DNA of 64,000 nucleotides, taken from the NCBI RefSeq assembly GCF_017562075.2, contig NC_054081.1, forward strand, positions 19,411,141 through 19,475,140, in the 5' to 3' direction. The DNA comes from Anopheles merus. Lineage: Eukaryota; Arthropoda; Insecta; Diptera; Culicidae. Position numbers and translations under genes: made by a program. Below, one piece after another: positions 12,270 through 30,245 of the stretch. The notes below the pieces were generated by a model. That model was given only the letters and a program-made list of their open reading frames with translations. It searched no databases and had not been told where the DNA came from. Position 1 is the stretch's first letter. Every line of letters starts with the position of its first letter.

Positions 12270-12493
12270 GCCGTCGCTCGTCCCGCAAGTCTCGTCCCGC
12301 TTGAGGCTCGTGTCGTCTATCAGGGCGTGTAGGAGAGAAAGAAGCGAGCAAATCGAGCTCCATCAACAACGTATGCGTATCAATCACATGGGCGGTAGAA
12401 TTAAAGCGCACGGAGCAAAACAGGACCTAAGAACAACACTGTAAAGACGGCAAACGGAGTGGCAGTTGAAGGCACACACACAAACACACACAA

Positions 12494-12569
<76 letters not shown>

Positions 12570-13184
12570 CGAACACTCTTGTGCTCTCTTTACTTGGTTT
12601 TCTCGCATTCATGTACCTCTCTCGGGATGATTGCGTGCCCTTCTTTCCCTCACCCAAGTCAAACAAGAGCGAGCTAATCCTGCCCGGCCTGCTGACTTAA
12701 TGTGCTATCGATCGTCCGCTATGTACCCCAGGATACCCAGGCTGTTTTGGAGATCAAGAGAATTTGAATAAAGTGGAATCAATTGTACCGAGCTTGCACC
12801 GAAAACACGCTGTTGTCACCCTTTTCCTAGTCTGGCTTGGCAATGACATGGCGAGCGATAGAGGCCGTCCATCCTGCTCCGCCTTACTTACGCTGAACCT
12901 TACCTTGCACAAAACTCCAACTCGCTGGGTCTGCGTCGGTCGAGTGTCTGTGATGCGTCCTGTCTACGGCACGTTTCTGTTACTTCTGTTCCGGCGCGCT
13001 CTACCGTTCGGATAGCCCCCAACCAAACCCCGATGATTAGTTTCGCCTCTGTTGCTTGTCTTCACCCCCCCTCAACCCAATGCCACCCTCACCCCAGGTG
13101 TTTGAATTTAAGATAGCGATTTAGATTACTAATCAAGTCAGCAAGGTGGTGGCGAAAAGATAAATACAAAATCAGCGAACTCAC
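12270..13184. other. neverland 5' flank or first intron
   Basis: No other gene is seen here. It contains the CA microsatellite at 12473-12568. If the upstream neverland exon is real this is its first intron of about 940 nt; otherwise it is promoter-proximal sequence. Confidence 0.5.
12473..12568. repeat. (CA)n microsatellite
   Basis: About 95 bp of CA dinucleotides with a few interruptions at the left (caaacac, caaatac). It lies just upstream of the main neverland first exon and reads TG on the gene's strand. Confidence 0.95.
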
Positions 13185-13240
13185 CAGAAGTGTAGCGGTA
13201 AAGTTTGGATACCCCTGCGCGACTCATCCAGCTCGTACAT
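13185..13240 (-). CDS. nvd: Possible N-terminal exon of neverland
   Basis: An ATG at 13240 in good context (CAACCATG) opens 18 codons (MYELDESRRGIQTLPLHF) and ends at a GTGAGT donor in phase 2. A pyrimidine-rich acceptor (CTGCTCTAG) at 12243 would join it in frame to 12242 and the main first exon, adding 35 residues and giving 494 in all. An in-frame TAG sits just upstream of this ATG. This is inference from splice signals and phase agreement; translation may instead start at 12193, with this as 5' UTR or nothing. Confidence 0.4.
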
Positions 13241-13272
13241 GGTTGAGCCGATAGTATACTAAGGGCACCTAC

Positions 13273-13392
13273 CTCTGCAAACAAGGCATTCCATTGAGAA
13301 ATTAGCCCCTCCTCGTAGTAATTACTCCATGCCTCTTCGATTTCGGGGGTAGCTGTAACGGACAGGAACTTTTCTTCACGTTCTTCATTGAA
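13273..13392 (-). other. Candidate coding exon of an unrecognised gene
   Basis: A 120-nt phase 0-0 segment on the minus strand lies between an acceptor (TTGTTTCAATTCAG) and a donor (GAG|GTAGGT). It reads as an acidic, protein-like 40 residues including EERE, SVTATPEIEEAWSNYYEEG and ending LISQWNALFAE. The frame stays open on both sides, to about 100 codons, with no ATG. It lies just upstream of the possible neverland first exon but in a frame that would not join to it directly. I do not recognise the protein. It could be part of a larger minus-strand gene or a chance open frame in the neverland 5' region. Confidence 0.35.
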
Positions 13393-13562
13393 CTGAATTG
13401 AAACAATAAAAAATCGAGTGAGGAAAATGCCATCTCACGCAATCTTCTATTCCTGTGAAACGTCATTGGCGTACGATAAATCACCCTTCAAACCCAACGT
13501 CCCCCTGTGTGCGGTGAAGTCTAAGTGCGCCAAGCGAACACCTGCACACTGTTTGTAAATTA

Positions 13563-14420
13563 TATGCGGAAATTGGAGCAAGTGTGCCACCTTAAGTTTT
13601 TCATGCTATAACTCACTCAAACTTTTTTATAAAAAAATGTACAAAAATAAGTTCAAACATAGCTGTTTTTGTAAGCATTTTAATATGGTTTGAAAAAGAC
13701 GTGATTTTTCTTGGGCTATGGGGCAAAAGTGCCACCAGGATAAAATAAAAGAATTCCATAGATAATTGGATTTATTTACGAGTGTGGCACTAGTGAATGT
13801 GTTCCTACATTTTTTGAGTGGCCTATGTACCCTATTTTGGCTATGAACTGAATCGCAATATCCTAACTACTGGCCAGCTTTTGCGGGACGTAATCCGCAC
13901 ATAACAGCGCACCATATCGCCATACAATACAATGTAAACATTTTTGACAGCTCATCACACCTATTTGCATTTTTGAGGCTCAACTGCCACAAAAGTTATT
14001 TTTTTGAAATTGTAAATCTTAGTGATATTTTTTTTCAACTAACCCCCAACTAACCCGAAACGTTAAATTTTTTCTCAGCTTTTTGGTGGAAAAGATATTT
14101 CCTCGGTTCTTTGATCTAATGAGTTTTGTAAGCTTATTTGATACGGTTAATTTTATGGAGCTCATGTGTATAATAAAGTATAATTTTCTGCCCAATTTTG
14201 CTACACATAACATAACATAACAACATAGTTGAAAACATTGAGAAAAGTCTATTATTGTATATGAAATTCGGGTATTCTATATGAAATTCGGTACAATACA
14301 TCTAGTCGCTGGAACAAAAAGTTCTTTATACTCATTTGATCATTTTACATTTTTATCATTTTACATTTTACAAAAACACAGCTTGGTGGCACTCTTGCCC
14401 CTATGGCACTCTTACCCCAT
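13563..14420. mobile_element. Putative TA-target element with GTGCCAC/GCCCC motifs
   Basis: The motif 'gcaagtgtgccacc' at the left and its inverse 'ggtggcactcttgcccctatggcactcttacccc' at the right face each other, and another copy (ggggcaaaagtgccacc) lies at 13720. The left end is diverged, so ends and duplication (TA suspected) are approximate. It has no open frame of note. Its architecture matches 21437-22869 and 46819-49813. Confidence 0.5.
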
Positions 14421-16045
14421 ATTCAGCTACACACATTTATACATACTCTGTCAGCTTAGGTCGCATAACATAGCTACGTGAGCGTCACTTATCGGCACGT
14501 TAGTGGGAGGGGTGCCCGTTTTTGATCGATAGGAAGTCACAGGGAATGGGGTGATAACGTGCAATGATTAACGGAACACCGGTGTCATCCGGCCGGAATT
14601 GCTGAATTCTGGAAATCGTTGCATAATGCATGAGCCACAACGCAACCGGAAATGCGATGCAGTCGATATTATTAACGGTTAAAGAGCAAGATATGGACGA
14701 GATTTTATGAGTTAAGGTCTCAGGAAGATAATTGAGGAATGCATTCTTCCAAAAACGGATTGACGTCTTGTTTTTTTTTACTCAGCTCGAAACATCTGCC
14801 AACATAAACACTTATCGTCCATCTGAAATCATAACTCAAGTGTGCACTGTACTACACACGCTTTGTCCAGGGTGGGTAAATTGAGGACAAGTGCACTCGG
14901 CCACGGCAACGTGTAGTCCATCAAAAGCGAAAGCACCGAGAGCTGTGTGCGTCCGTGCCGTGCCGATTGCCTAACTCATAGGAGCAATGCGAAAGTGATA
15001 CCATGAGTGCACGCGTACGCACAACTTTTCGCGCTTGCTCTCTCTTCCATTCCCATTCTTTATGCCTTTTCATCTTGATCTATTTTAATTTGTTATTCAG
15101 TTCAATCGGTGAATCGAAAAGTCATTGCTGTTATTTTATGGGTATAACACGGAACAGCTTTGCTGCCGTCTGTCTTGACACGTGCTACCTATTTGTGGTA
15201 CTAGTTCGTTTACGACCGTGTTTGCAATAGCGGCACGAAAGTGGCTGCCCGCTGGTTTGACAAGCCTGTCCCATGTGAATTTTAACCACATCAGGACACA
15301 ATTGAATGCAGTTAAAAACGAACCAGAGCATCAACGGTGACGAGAAAAGTAATGATGATGATGTAGATGATGATGATGGTGTGACCAATTGTCATTGCGG
15401 GAGATCCAAAGATTGCTTGTTAAGCATTCTTTTCCAGCCGATTCCTCTTTTCCTCCTGTCATTGCCATTAAATCGTTACAAAAACCAAAACAAAACACCC
15501 GCACTAGAGAGCGAGCGAGAAAGGAGACGATGAAACAAATCTAGAACGCAATAACCTACTTCTGAACACAAAGCGGAAAGTTCAAGAGCCTAGCGAGTTG
15601 CGTGGCGTGGCGCCGGACTACTCGTTGCGTTCTTCCCAGCAAAAACAGAGTTATGGCAACGACGAGACGATAAAAGCAAAACTGCCTAAATGTGACCCCC
15701 TTTCTTTCGTGCCGTTAAATTCTCCGACACAACTGAAGCAATTGTTTTCGCAACGGTTCCAGAAACGGGAGGTTCTTTCGCACGAGAACTGACCCGTAAA
15801 TTCCAGCACTCCCCCAAAACCAGCTGAAAGGAGAAACCAAAATGTAACCTTTGCGCAGTACCGTACCCCACCCGTTGTTACAGTTCTCGGGCACGATCCT
15901 TCTTCTTGCGCTGCTTGCGCGAAAGAGGAGAAAGGAAAAACCAATACATTTAGGTAATTGAAGGATTTTTTTTAATTCATAATGAATTAAAGGGAATTCG
16001 TGGGTAGTGATGAATAACTTCATCTGATACTTGCTTTCTTACTCT

Positions 16046-16091
<46 letters not shown>

Positions 16092-16308
16092 ATCTCTCTT
16101 TCTTCTCCTCTCTTTATTTTCTCTCTGTACTCATCTTTTCTCTCTTCATCTTGCTTTTCTTTCTCTTTCACTCTATGTCTTTCTCTCTCACACACACACA
16201 TACACATAATGCACCAACAAAAAAAAAACAATGGGAAAACGGTTTTGGTTTTATTTAACGGTTTTTTAAGCTTTTCGCTGATCAGCAAAAAGTACAAATC
16301 GTCTAAAA
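14421..16308. other. Non-coding stretch
   Basis: No supported gene. 16030-16130 is a CT-rich tract with a short CA run at 16190-16210. Short open frames at 15.0-15.9 kb have no recognisable domain and no consistent splice sites, so I leave them out. Confidence 0.5.
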
Positions 16309-17334
16309 CAGCGGTCGCTACACTTTTGGGGCAAAGGGCCAAATTTAGTAAATTATCTTAAACCGCGGGCCAGAAGAATGCGATTTTTCTATTATTGTGC
16401 TTTAATTATACATTATAAAATTTTAGAAACAAAATAATTGATTAATTATATCAAGCAATGCGATTGGTAGCATTTTTGTTTTTTCCTATAATTGTGTTAT
16501 CCAAGCATGGTCCAAATTGATGATACCTACTTAAAAACTAATTAGTTTTTTAAATATACAAAAAAATAAATCATAACATTTCGTATGCGTAGAACTTAAA
16601 TCATGCAAATCTTTATCCACTATGGTGAAAATTCCTAATAACTGACGGAGGCAATTCGCAAAGTCTTAAACTTATTTGTGCAAGTAAGCTTAAATAATTC
16701 CCTTTCAACAGATGTAAATGTAAAGAAATTATTTTTCCTAGTTTTTTATCTATAGCCAGCCGAAAATGGCATATTTTTTTATGAAAAAGTTACGGGGATA
16801 TCGAACTCGAGTTCGAACAAACTGAACGCTTTAATATTCCATAGTTCTTTAATTCAAGTTGAAAAAGTACGATGGTATAAAATGATATACTAAAAGATCT
16901 TCAGTAATTTGTGTACGAATAATTTCTTCCCATCTCTCAAAATCAGTCAAATCCTTCGCGGGCCGGATTGAGGCAGTGGTCAGAACTTCGCCGCATGCGA
17001 TTTTGCCGCAAGCTTTTGTATGGGATTTGACTTAAATGACAGCACTTGCGAATCTGCCGCATACGGCAATGCGGCAAAATCAAAATCATTTGATATTGCC
17101 GCATCGCCGCATGCGATTTTATTTCAGATGTCAAGTGTCTAAAATCATATCAAATAATGATTATCTTTATAAAGAAATAACAAAATATCATTATAATACC
17201 TTGAAAAGCTAGAAAATTGAGAAAACTCTTTTCTTGCCGCATGCGGCAAAATCGCATGCGGCGAAGTTCTGACCGCTGCCTGAATGTTGCGGTGGGCCGC
17301 ATTAGGCCCACGGGCCGGACTTTGCCGACCGCTG
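16309..17334. mobile_element. Non-autonomous hAT element with nested MITE
   Basis: The element starts CAGCGGTCGC and ends with the inverse of CAGCGGTCGGCAAAGTCC. It is flanked by the perfect 8-bp duplication GTCTAAAA (16301-16308 and 17335-17342), the hAT hallmark. Both subterminal regions carry 'gcgggcc' motifs. It shares both ends and about 250 bp at each side with 34712-36218, but its middle differs. There is no transposase. A 309-bp MITE is nested at 16972-17280. Confidence 0.9.
16972..17280. mobile_element. MITE with 39-bp TIR and TGA duplication, nested in hAT
   Basis: The TIRs start GGCAGTGGTCAGAACTTCG on the left and GGCAGCGGTCAGAACTTCG on the right (inverted), extending to about 39 bp. 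TGA flanks both ends (16969-16971, 17281-17283). Removing the insert with one TGA restores the sequence seen uninterrupted in the related hAT element at about 36162-36176. A 3-bp duplication with GG-starting TIRs suggests a PIF/Harbinger relative, although TGA is not the usual TWA target. Confidence 0.8.
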
Positions 17335-17342
17335 GTCTAAAA

Positions 17343-17757
17343 CACTTGATCCTCAACGAGCGAAAGTTCTACGCTCTAGGCAACATAAGCCGACTAATAA
17401 AAGAACCTCCGCCCCTCCCCTCACCTCCCATAAAGACTGGGTACAAGATGGCAGAGGTGGTGGTATAAAATTATCGAAATTTTGATACAACTCGTATAAC
17501 CAGTTGCGAAAAGGTTCGGATGTTATCGGCGCTTGCGAGGCAGGGAGGGTAACAGGGCGAGTGATCCAAAAAAGTGTATTAAAATAGTATTGGGACCTGT
17601 CTATATGTGTTTGTGCTGGAGATAGTGAGAAAAAGGAAAGAGAGAAAGACGAAAAAGGAGAGAAAGAGAGAGAGAGAGAGGGAGAGAAAGATACGAAGAG
17701 AGATAGAGAGTGAGAGAAAGCGAGAAAGAGTGAAGGAGAGAGATGCATAGAGAGAGA

Positions 17758-17795
<38 letters not shown>

Positions 17796-18484
17796 GAGGG
17801 AGAGACAGGCAGACAGACAGACAGAGAGTGAGCACGCAACCATGCAACCTACATAACCTGCATGCAACTTACACAACACGTACCCGAGTGCTAGCCACGT
17901 GCGGTGTCAAGTTCAATGTTAGTGTCACATCGACACCCTTCTGCCTTCATCTAGTCAAAGTTTCTTCGGATAGTCCGTAGCGTACCATCGATCGACCAGT
18001 ACGCGCGTCTTCTGTCTGTTTCCCAGGTGACGGTACAACGGTCTTCAAGGCCTCGGTACATGAACCGAAAACTCCAGGCGAAAATTCCTAGGGCTCCTGT
18101 CAAAGATTTCGTATGAGATTTGAGCTCTCAGAGCTGAAATATTTTTGACGTAAAAATGTTCACCTTGCCCCTCTCCCACCACCTTGTTGCTCTTTTTTTT
18201 ACATTTCGGTTCATGTACCATGACCTTCAAATTTCCATCCCTTTATTTTTTATCATTGTCACGAAAATTTTCTAGCCTCATTGTCACGAAAAACTCTCCT
18301 CTAGCCAGAGGCAGTGGTCTCCTACCCATGCTGAATGGTTCATTGGTGGCCCTTGGAAGATTTTTTTTCAAGAAAATGCTGATTACACTGTTGTTCGGAT
18401 TTTTCACAATACAATTTTTCACAATACAAGGCTTTCAACTATTTTTAATAAATAAATAGTATACGCTTTTCTAACATACTTTTA
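17343..18484. other. Non-coding stretch with GA tract
   Basis: A GA-rich microsatellite covers about 17640-17825. The rest shows no gene or transposon ends that I can support. Confidence 0.5.
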
Positions 18485-18764
18485 CAGGGGTTTCCAAAGC
18501 ACTTTCGAATGTAAACATTGTTATTCACCGCGTGTAAGATGTTAAAAAACATCAATCATCATAATTTTAAATTTCTTCAGTATGCCTTTTCAACACGACT
18601 CAAGTTGGACAGTTAAGTTATAAGTTCATAGTGATGTGTTGAAAATCATGTGTATAAATTGAAATTTCATTATTAAGCAAATACACCATTTAACAACTGT
18701 TGAAACACATTTTGGAGGTGGTGAATAATAATGTTTACAATCGAAAGTGACTTGGAAACCCCTA
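18485..18764. mobile_element. TA-target MITE with about 46-bp TIR
   Basis: The left end CAGGGGTTTCCAAAGCACTT and the inverted right end TAGGGGTTTCCAAGTCACTT continue as matching repeats through the 'gtaaacatt...ttattcacc' region. TA flanks both sides (18483-18484, 18765-18766). It is 280 bp with no gene, a Tc1/mariner-type MITE by its target. Confidence 0.8.
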
Positions 18765-20657
18765 TATAATGAGTTGAAGTACATTATCTTTGATTTTGCA
18801 ACCATTTTGCTAAACAATATAATGTCCGGAAGTGAATGCTCGTTTTCAGTAACGTGTACTTTTTATTTTTGTTATTACTCGAACAGTTTTTGGACTTCTT
18901 CTCTTTTTTGTGCTTACTGCATGGAGAGAAGGTAAGGGATAACAGAAATGCAAAAAAATTTTTGGTTCAAGCGGTCGGGGGCCACACGGAATGTCCTTGC
19001 GGCCAACCTCTTTGACAGCTCTGTGCTATATACACCGCAATACATTAACCTTTTCGTGCACCAAAAACCAGGAATTCGTCCCTTAAACTGGAGCCTTAAA
19101 CTTCCCATAGACTGCACCTATTTAAGGGAATTTAGAAAAAGTCCTTTAAAATCAACTGTGATTCGGCTTTTTCGTTGCTGTCTTATAGATTTGCTCGGAA
19201 ATGATGTTTCTTATCGTTATAATTGGTTATGTAGCCATTTTATACTTAAATTATACCGATTTTTTGTCAAATAATGTCACACAAAATTTAATTTTGTTTT
19301 TCATCAAAAACCAAAGCTAGGGATTTAAAATGAGTCAGACGGCATCGTCCATCGCTAGAAGAAAGTCTAATTTACGAACAAACCAAATCTTAGCGGATTC
19401 AGCACACTTGACCTCACACAAATCCACAATTTCAGGCATATCGAAAACGAATCGAGCAGATATGGAAAAAATATTTCGAGCAAATGTCTCTTGGGAATGT
19501 CTCTAGGGTTACCCTGCCATAAATTCACTAAACGACCACTAAACGGGTTCTAAACGACTCAAGCTCTCTACTTAAGCGAAACGTACAAAGACTTCGTTTA
19601 GCAGACGGTGAACGACTAATGCATTCTAAAAATAATAAAAAGGTCAACCAGGAGCGCTTTCCTCGCTTTAAGAGCTTTCTCCTTCCCTCTGTACTGTTGT
19701 ATGATTTAGCATTGAATTTATGCATTGCTAGAACTAGAACGGCTATACGATTGTTTAAATACTTAACTCCAATGTGATCCATTTGTACAGATGCAAGTGA
19801 GATTTGAATAATGTGGTTTCGATTGTGTTGATACCCAACTTAACATCTGACTACACGACCATTCATATAGATTTTTGCTCGAAAAGTTAGAAGACTATAG
19901 TGCCGATTATGTGACTCAACTGCTTGAGAAAAAGTATCAAAAATGCTCATTTTCTATTATGATCCGTGTTAGAGAACTCGACTTGTCTCTGGTTTGATAT
20001 ATCGAACTGAACGAAGGTGATTTCCATTACCTGACTCAAACGGAGACCGTTTTTTGTCCAACAGCTTTCCGTTAGATCAAAGCTACGGAAAGTGTTTTAT
20101 TATAGGATTTAACTACTAGATAAATATATTAAACCACACGAATTGCATGTCATTACATTCAAAAGAGATTTTTTGTAATTATTCACTGGAAAAAGGGTGG
20201 GAATAACAAAATACACAGAAATTAGATATGATTTCTGTGTATTTTGTGTTTTTTTTTAACAAGCGCTACTTTTCATGACATTGCCAATCATATTTAAAGA
20301 ACAATAATATGCCACTTGTAGACATAATTATTAATTGGTACAATACTTCCTGCGTTACGCGTTGCAGTTTGTTTTGACAAACAAACCATTTCAGATCAAT
20401 TTGGTAGCAATGTCTGGAGTCAACGAAAGAAGTCTCTAACAAGCTTGTATAATGCCGATTTCGTTTCAGTTCGTGTAGCGCGGTTTTGTTTGATACTTTT
20501 CCGTTTGAATCAGATAATCGACACTCATATAGGTCATGATTTGATGAAGCTTGTCGAAACACATTGCAAGAAAAGGACAGCAATATAATGATGAGTTATA
20601 ATACGCCATCTATTGAGCAAGCCAGTTAAACTATGGAGCATTCATTTTTTTCTATGG
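18765..20657. other. AT-rich non-coding stretch
   Basis: No gene is supported. The open frame at 18948-19274 (108 codons) shows no recognisable motif and ordinary AT-rich composition. 20266-20583 is likewise unassigned. Confidence 0.45.
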
Positions 20658-20697
20658 ATATTTATTTATTTATTTATTTGTTTCTTTATTTATGTAT

Positions 20698-20753
<56 letters not shown>

Positions 20754-21436
20754 ATTAAATGCTCGCCCACGTTGGGTTACTTACTTACTGACTAAAGTGT
20801 ACAATTATTCGGAAGTAAGAAGAGGCCGGCAGAGAGGTCGAAGGAGTTTATGGTGCGAAAAAGAAGCGAAGATGGAATCGGTAGACAGGATAGGATAGGT
20901 TGAAATCGAACAGATCTGAGGTACTATTAAAAGACGAAATAGCTCTTACAAAAGGCTCGTTGCGAGCAAAACGTGTACGACATATAGGTAACTAGTGACG
21001 AAAACGGTAACGTAAGGTGCGACAAGGCCCATACAAATGTAAACACGACAGAAGGGAAGGAGTATCAATCGTATTAAGCAATATGCCAGCAACGAAAGAA
21101 GCCTGAGCGACTGAGAGGCGGTGCTCCAACTTAGCAAGGCCTAAGAGAGTGCATCTATCGTCATATGAAGGAAGCGGAATAGAGTGATGACCCAGCGACC
21201 TACGAAATACAATCCACGTAAAACCTCTCTGTATCCTCTCAATCCCTTTGCAGTAGAGATACATGGACAGGAGACCAGATGATACAGGCATATTCCAGTA
21301 CGGAACGGACCCAGCAACAATAAAGGGACTTAAGACAGAAAGGATCGCGAATTTCAGTGGACATGCGACAAATATAACCAAGACTTTTGTTGGCCTTGTT
21401 GATGACATAGTCCGTAGGGGAAGTCGGAAGTCCGTA

Positions 21437-22869
21437 GGGGAAGGGTTGGTTCGACACTGTGGGTAAGTTTGACACCTCGCTGTTTTAGTAATTATAGAAT
21501 TTTTTGAAGAATACCAATTTGTACACATTATTTAAATTAACTGTTTCGAATATTTGAGTCACATTTCAGTGATCAGAAACCTGTCAATTGTCAAAAAACA
21601 ACAAAATAAAAACATAGTGGTTCTGATTAAAAGCCGATGTAATTTTTCACTGCTGGGACTTAAGGAATTGTGGCGTTTGTTCAACAATATTATAGTTTCC
21701 CTGTTAATAGTATTGCTTTATAAACACTATTGATTAGTTCTGTACCAAAGGGCGTAATTTTTATATTAAGCTATATATATTTATTTTTATTAATAAAATG
21801 TCACTAAAACTTGTGCGGCTAATGGGGGTAAAATCGACACCCCACTTGGTAGTAATGTAATGCTTATTTGTAGCACGTTAACTTTTTTTTTAAAGTGCAT
21901 ATATTTTATACAGATGTCCCTTAACTATGTACGACAAACATAATGATCAAGCTGAGCAAACACGCAATTTAAAAAAAAACGTAGAAGCTTTAAAACTCAC
22001 GATGTTAACAAACCAAGGAAGTTATGATTATGGAATTTAGCTATCATTCTCTCATAGAACGTTTGCCAAACTCGGACTCAAAACACGTACTTAATCTATG
22101 GTTTGGGCTTATTAAAATTAATATTGTTATGGCTTTGACCGTATTTTAGGTTTACTTTAGGCCGGTTTAGGCTCAACTGAAGAAAAAAAGTTAATATGGA
22201 ATCACATTGACCGATGTTCGACTTTTGGCTTTCGAGTTGACAGAAAAAAATAAAATTGAACACTTTTCGATTTTATAAATAAAGAAAAAAAATACTGGAA
22301 GATAGCTGCCAGGTTAATTTTTAAAGGAATCTTAACCAATCATTCCGTAAACCAGATGCTATCGCCGCAGCTTCTACTATATGGAGTCTGATCCGATGCT
22401 ATTTGTGACGAGATTTTTGTTCTTGCTTGTAACTTCATTTCTTTCGCATATTTCAATAATGTTTTCTGTTAATTTTTCTTAAAATTGGTCTAAAATACTT
22501 TGTTGAACTTCAATAAAAACAACCGGCCATCAGAGTTTGTTATATTAAAGTTATAGCCAATGTGTTGTAATCACCCCGCAAGGTGTCGATTTTACCCCAT
22601 CATGGTGTCGATCTTACCCGCACTGCAGTTGTGATGAAACAAAAAATACACTTTTTTATTTTTATGAAAATGTTATTTATCCAGGAACCGTTTCAAAAAA
22701 TGATAAGAAAATAACGATGAGAAATCAATTCAGGAACCGTAGTTTCTCATAATGAATGGTACATAATGAATCAAAAAAGCTTTTTCGATGTTTACTAGTA
22801 AGTTTACATTGGCAAAAGTATTGCAATCAGGGGAAAACCTTACAGTGTCGAAACTACCCCCAGTTCCCC
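21437..22869. mobile_element. TA-target DNA transposon with repeated GTGTCGA motifs
   Basis: The left end GGGGAAGGGTTGGTTCGACA and the inverted right end GGGGAACTGGGGGTAGTTTC form imperfect TIRs followed by TCGACACTG on both sides. TA flanks the element (21435-21436, 22870-22871). The insertion splits RT sequence that otherwise continues. Inside, the motif ggGTAAAATCGACACC or its inverse recurs (21468, 21826, 22583, 22605). It has no long open frame, so it is non-autonomous. Confidence 0.8.
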
Positions 22870-23419
22870 TATGTTCTTTGAAAGAGAGACTCGGGTCAAA
22901 GTAGACGCCAAGATCCTTAGAAAAGGACACACTGGGAATAGGGGCATCACATACATTATAAGTATGTGTTATACTTGTAGAGGATCGAATGAAAGATAAG
23001 ACAGAACATTTTTCAGGACACAAGACTAAACCGTTAGAACCATGTAGAGAATTTACAGAGCCAGGATTGAAGGACTAGACAATCAGCTGTAGAAGATACA
23101 GGAAGAAAAATGTTAACGTTATCCGCATATAGCAAGAAGCCGTTAAGCGGAAGGATTGAAGTACAGTCATTGAGGAAGAGAATGAACAGTAAGGGACTAA
23201 GGACACTACCTTGTGGGACACCCGAAGAACTAAGAAAATATTCAGAGAAAGTGCCACAGATTTTAACTACATAGGAACGATCCTCAAGACAGCACGGCAA
23301 TATAGAGCCACCGAAACCTAGTTTTCGAAGCTTAGCAACAAGTAGTGATAGAGGTATACTGTCAAATGCCGCTTTGTAATCGGTATGAACAGTGTCTACT
23401 TGCTTTGATTTGATTTGAT

Positions 23420-23940
23420 TTTACAGTCGCTTAATCTGTGGCGCTTGGGACAGAACGTGTCTATTTACATCCTAGGAAGCCGTTTCTTTAAAAAATTGAT
23501 GAGTTTCTTATATTATAATAAAAAAAAAATGATAAGAACTTATTAAAACGTCTGATCATAGCTGGGAGAGGGGCGTATTTTGTATTGGCGAGCTTCATAC
23601 AGTATACGTCGTCGATGTATGGCGAGGAACCAAACATCTTATCTCGCCCAAGAGAGACGGTGTATCGATTGCGCCTAGTAATAGACTGACTAAAAAATTG
23701 CACAGCGTGCTGAGTAGAGTGGTAAGTTGGACTTATCGTTCCAGTTGTGACAACAAATAGCATTCTGGTATTTTTTTTTTGTACTGTTTCGATTCGTTTT
23801 ATCTTTATTAATCACATTAATTCATAATTTCAATATGTTTTACAGACCAAATAGTCAGAGAATTGAATATCCTTTCTTTGGTGTACGATAAGACATATTC
23901 TGATAAATATTCAATGAAATATAGCAAAAAACCCACAATT
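23420..23940. mobile_element. Second insert in the composite retrotransposon
   Basis: This segment separates two RT pieces that should be adjacent. A 91-codon minus-strand frame (23763-23488) with RRNRYTVSLGRDKMFG and MIRRFNKF looks like the extreme C-terminus of another non-LTR RT, so this is probably a short 3' fragment of a second retrotransposon. Exact ends are not resolved. Confidence 0.4.
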
Positions 23941-24640
23941 TTACGATCCCTTTCACGCAAGGTTTAAAGCGACTTTAAGGAGGTGGTCTCCCGATAGCTT
24001 GTTGATTTATTTCTATCGCCTTTTTCAAATAACGGAGTCATCCGAGAGGTTTTCCATATTTCAGGTACTTTCCGTTAATTCAGTGACAACTGAAACAAGC
24101 GCGCTAAGGGAGAACCTAATGTGTCACAGCATTTTTTTCACAACACTCTATGTATTCCATTCGTACCAGGAGAATAACCCATTTTGAGTTTATTTAAGGC
24201 TACTTTCACATAGGCTAAGTTTCACATATATCTTGATCGTTGTCAGCGATGACGCCTTTGTATTCGATGTGCGAACAAGATTTTTTATCCTTGCGCCTTG
24301 CATGGAGAATCCCCAAAGCTAGGGTATCTATACGAAGATTGTTCTGGGTTTGTGCAGTATATTCATTGTATAAAAGATGATTGTACGTTCTGTATTGCCG
24401 CTGTAGTAGAGTAGCGTATTGCTTATTCATGAAGATGCGACGGTGACTTGAGTGGCGTAGAGCTTTATTTTTCCTTTTTTAGTTTTTAAGTCCTTTAATG
24501 TTGTTGTTGCCTAAGGAGGGTTATATGACGGCAGAGTGGGACATGTGCCACCAATTGACATCAGTAAATTTTTGGAAGTAGGCTTCAACAGCTGCATATG
24601 TGTTCGTCGAAAATGAAGACCCAATTAGTGTGCTGAATAG

Positions 24641-30149
<5,509 letters not shown>

Positions 30150-30151
30150 AG

Positions 30152-30153
30152 AG

Positions 30154-30244
<91 letters not shown>

Positions 30245-30245
30245 A
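30152..30245. repeat. (GA)n microsatellite
   Basis: About 90 bp of GA dinucleotides. Open frames through it read Arg-Glu or Ser-Leu repeats and are artefacts. Confidence 0.95.
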
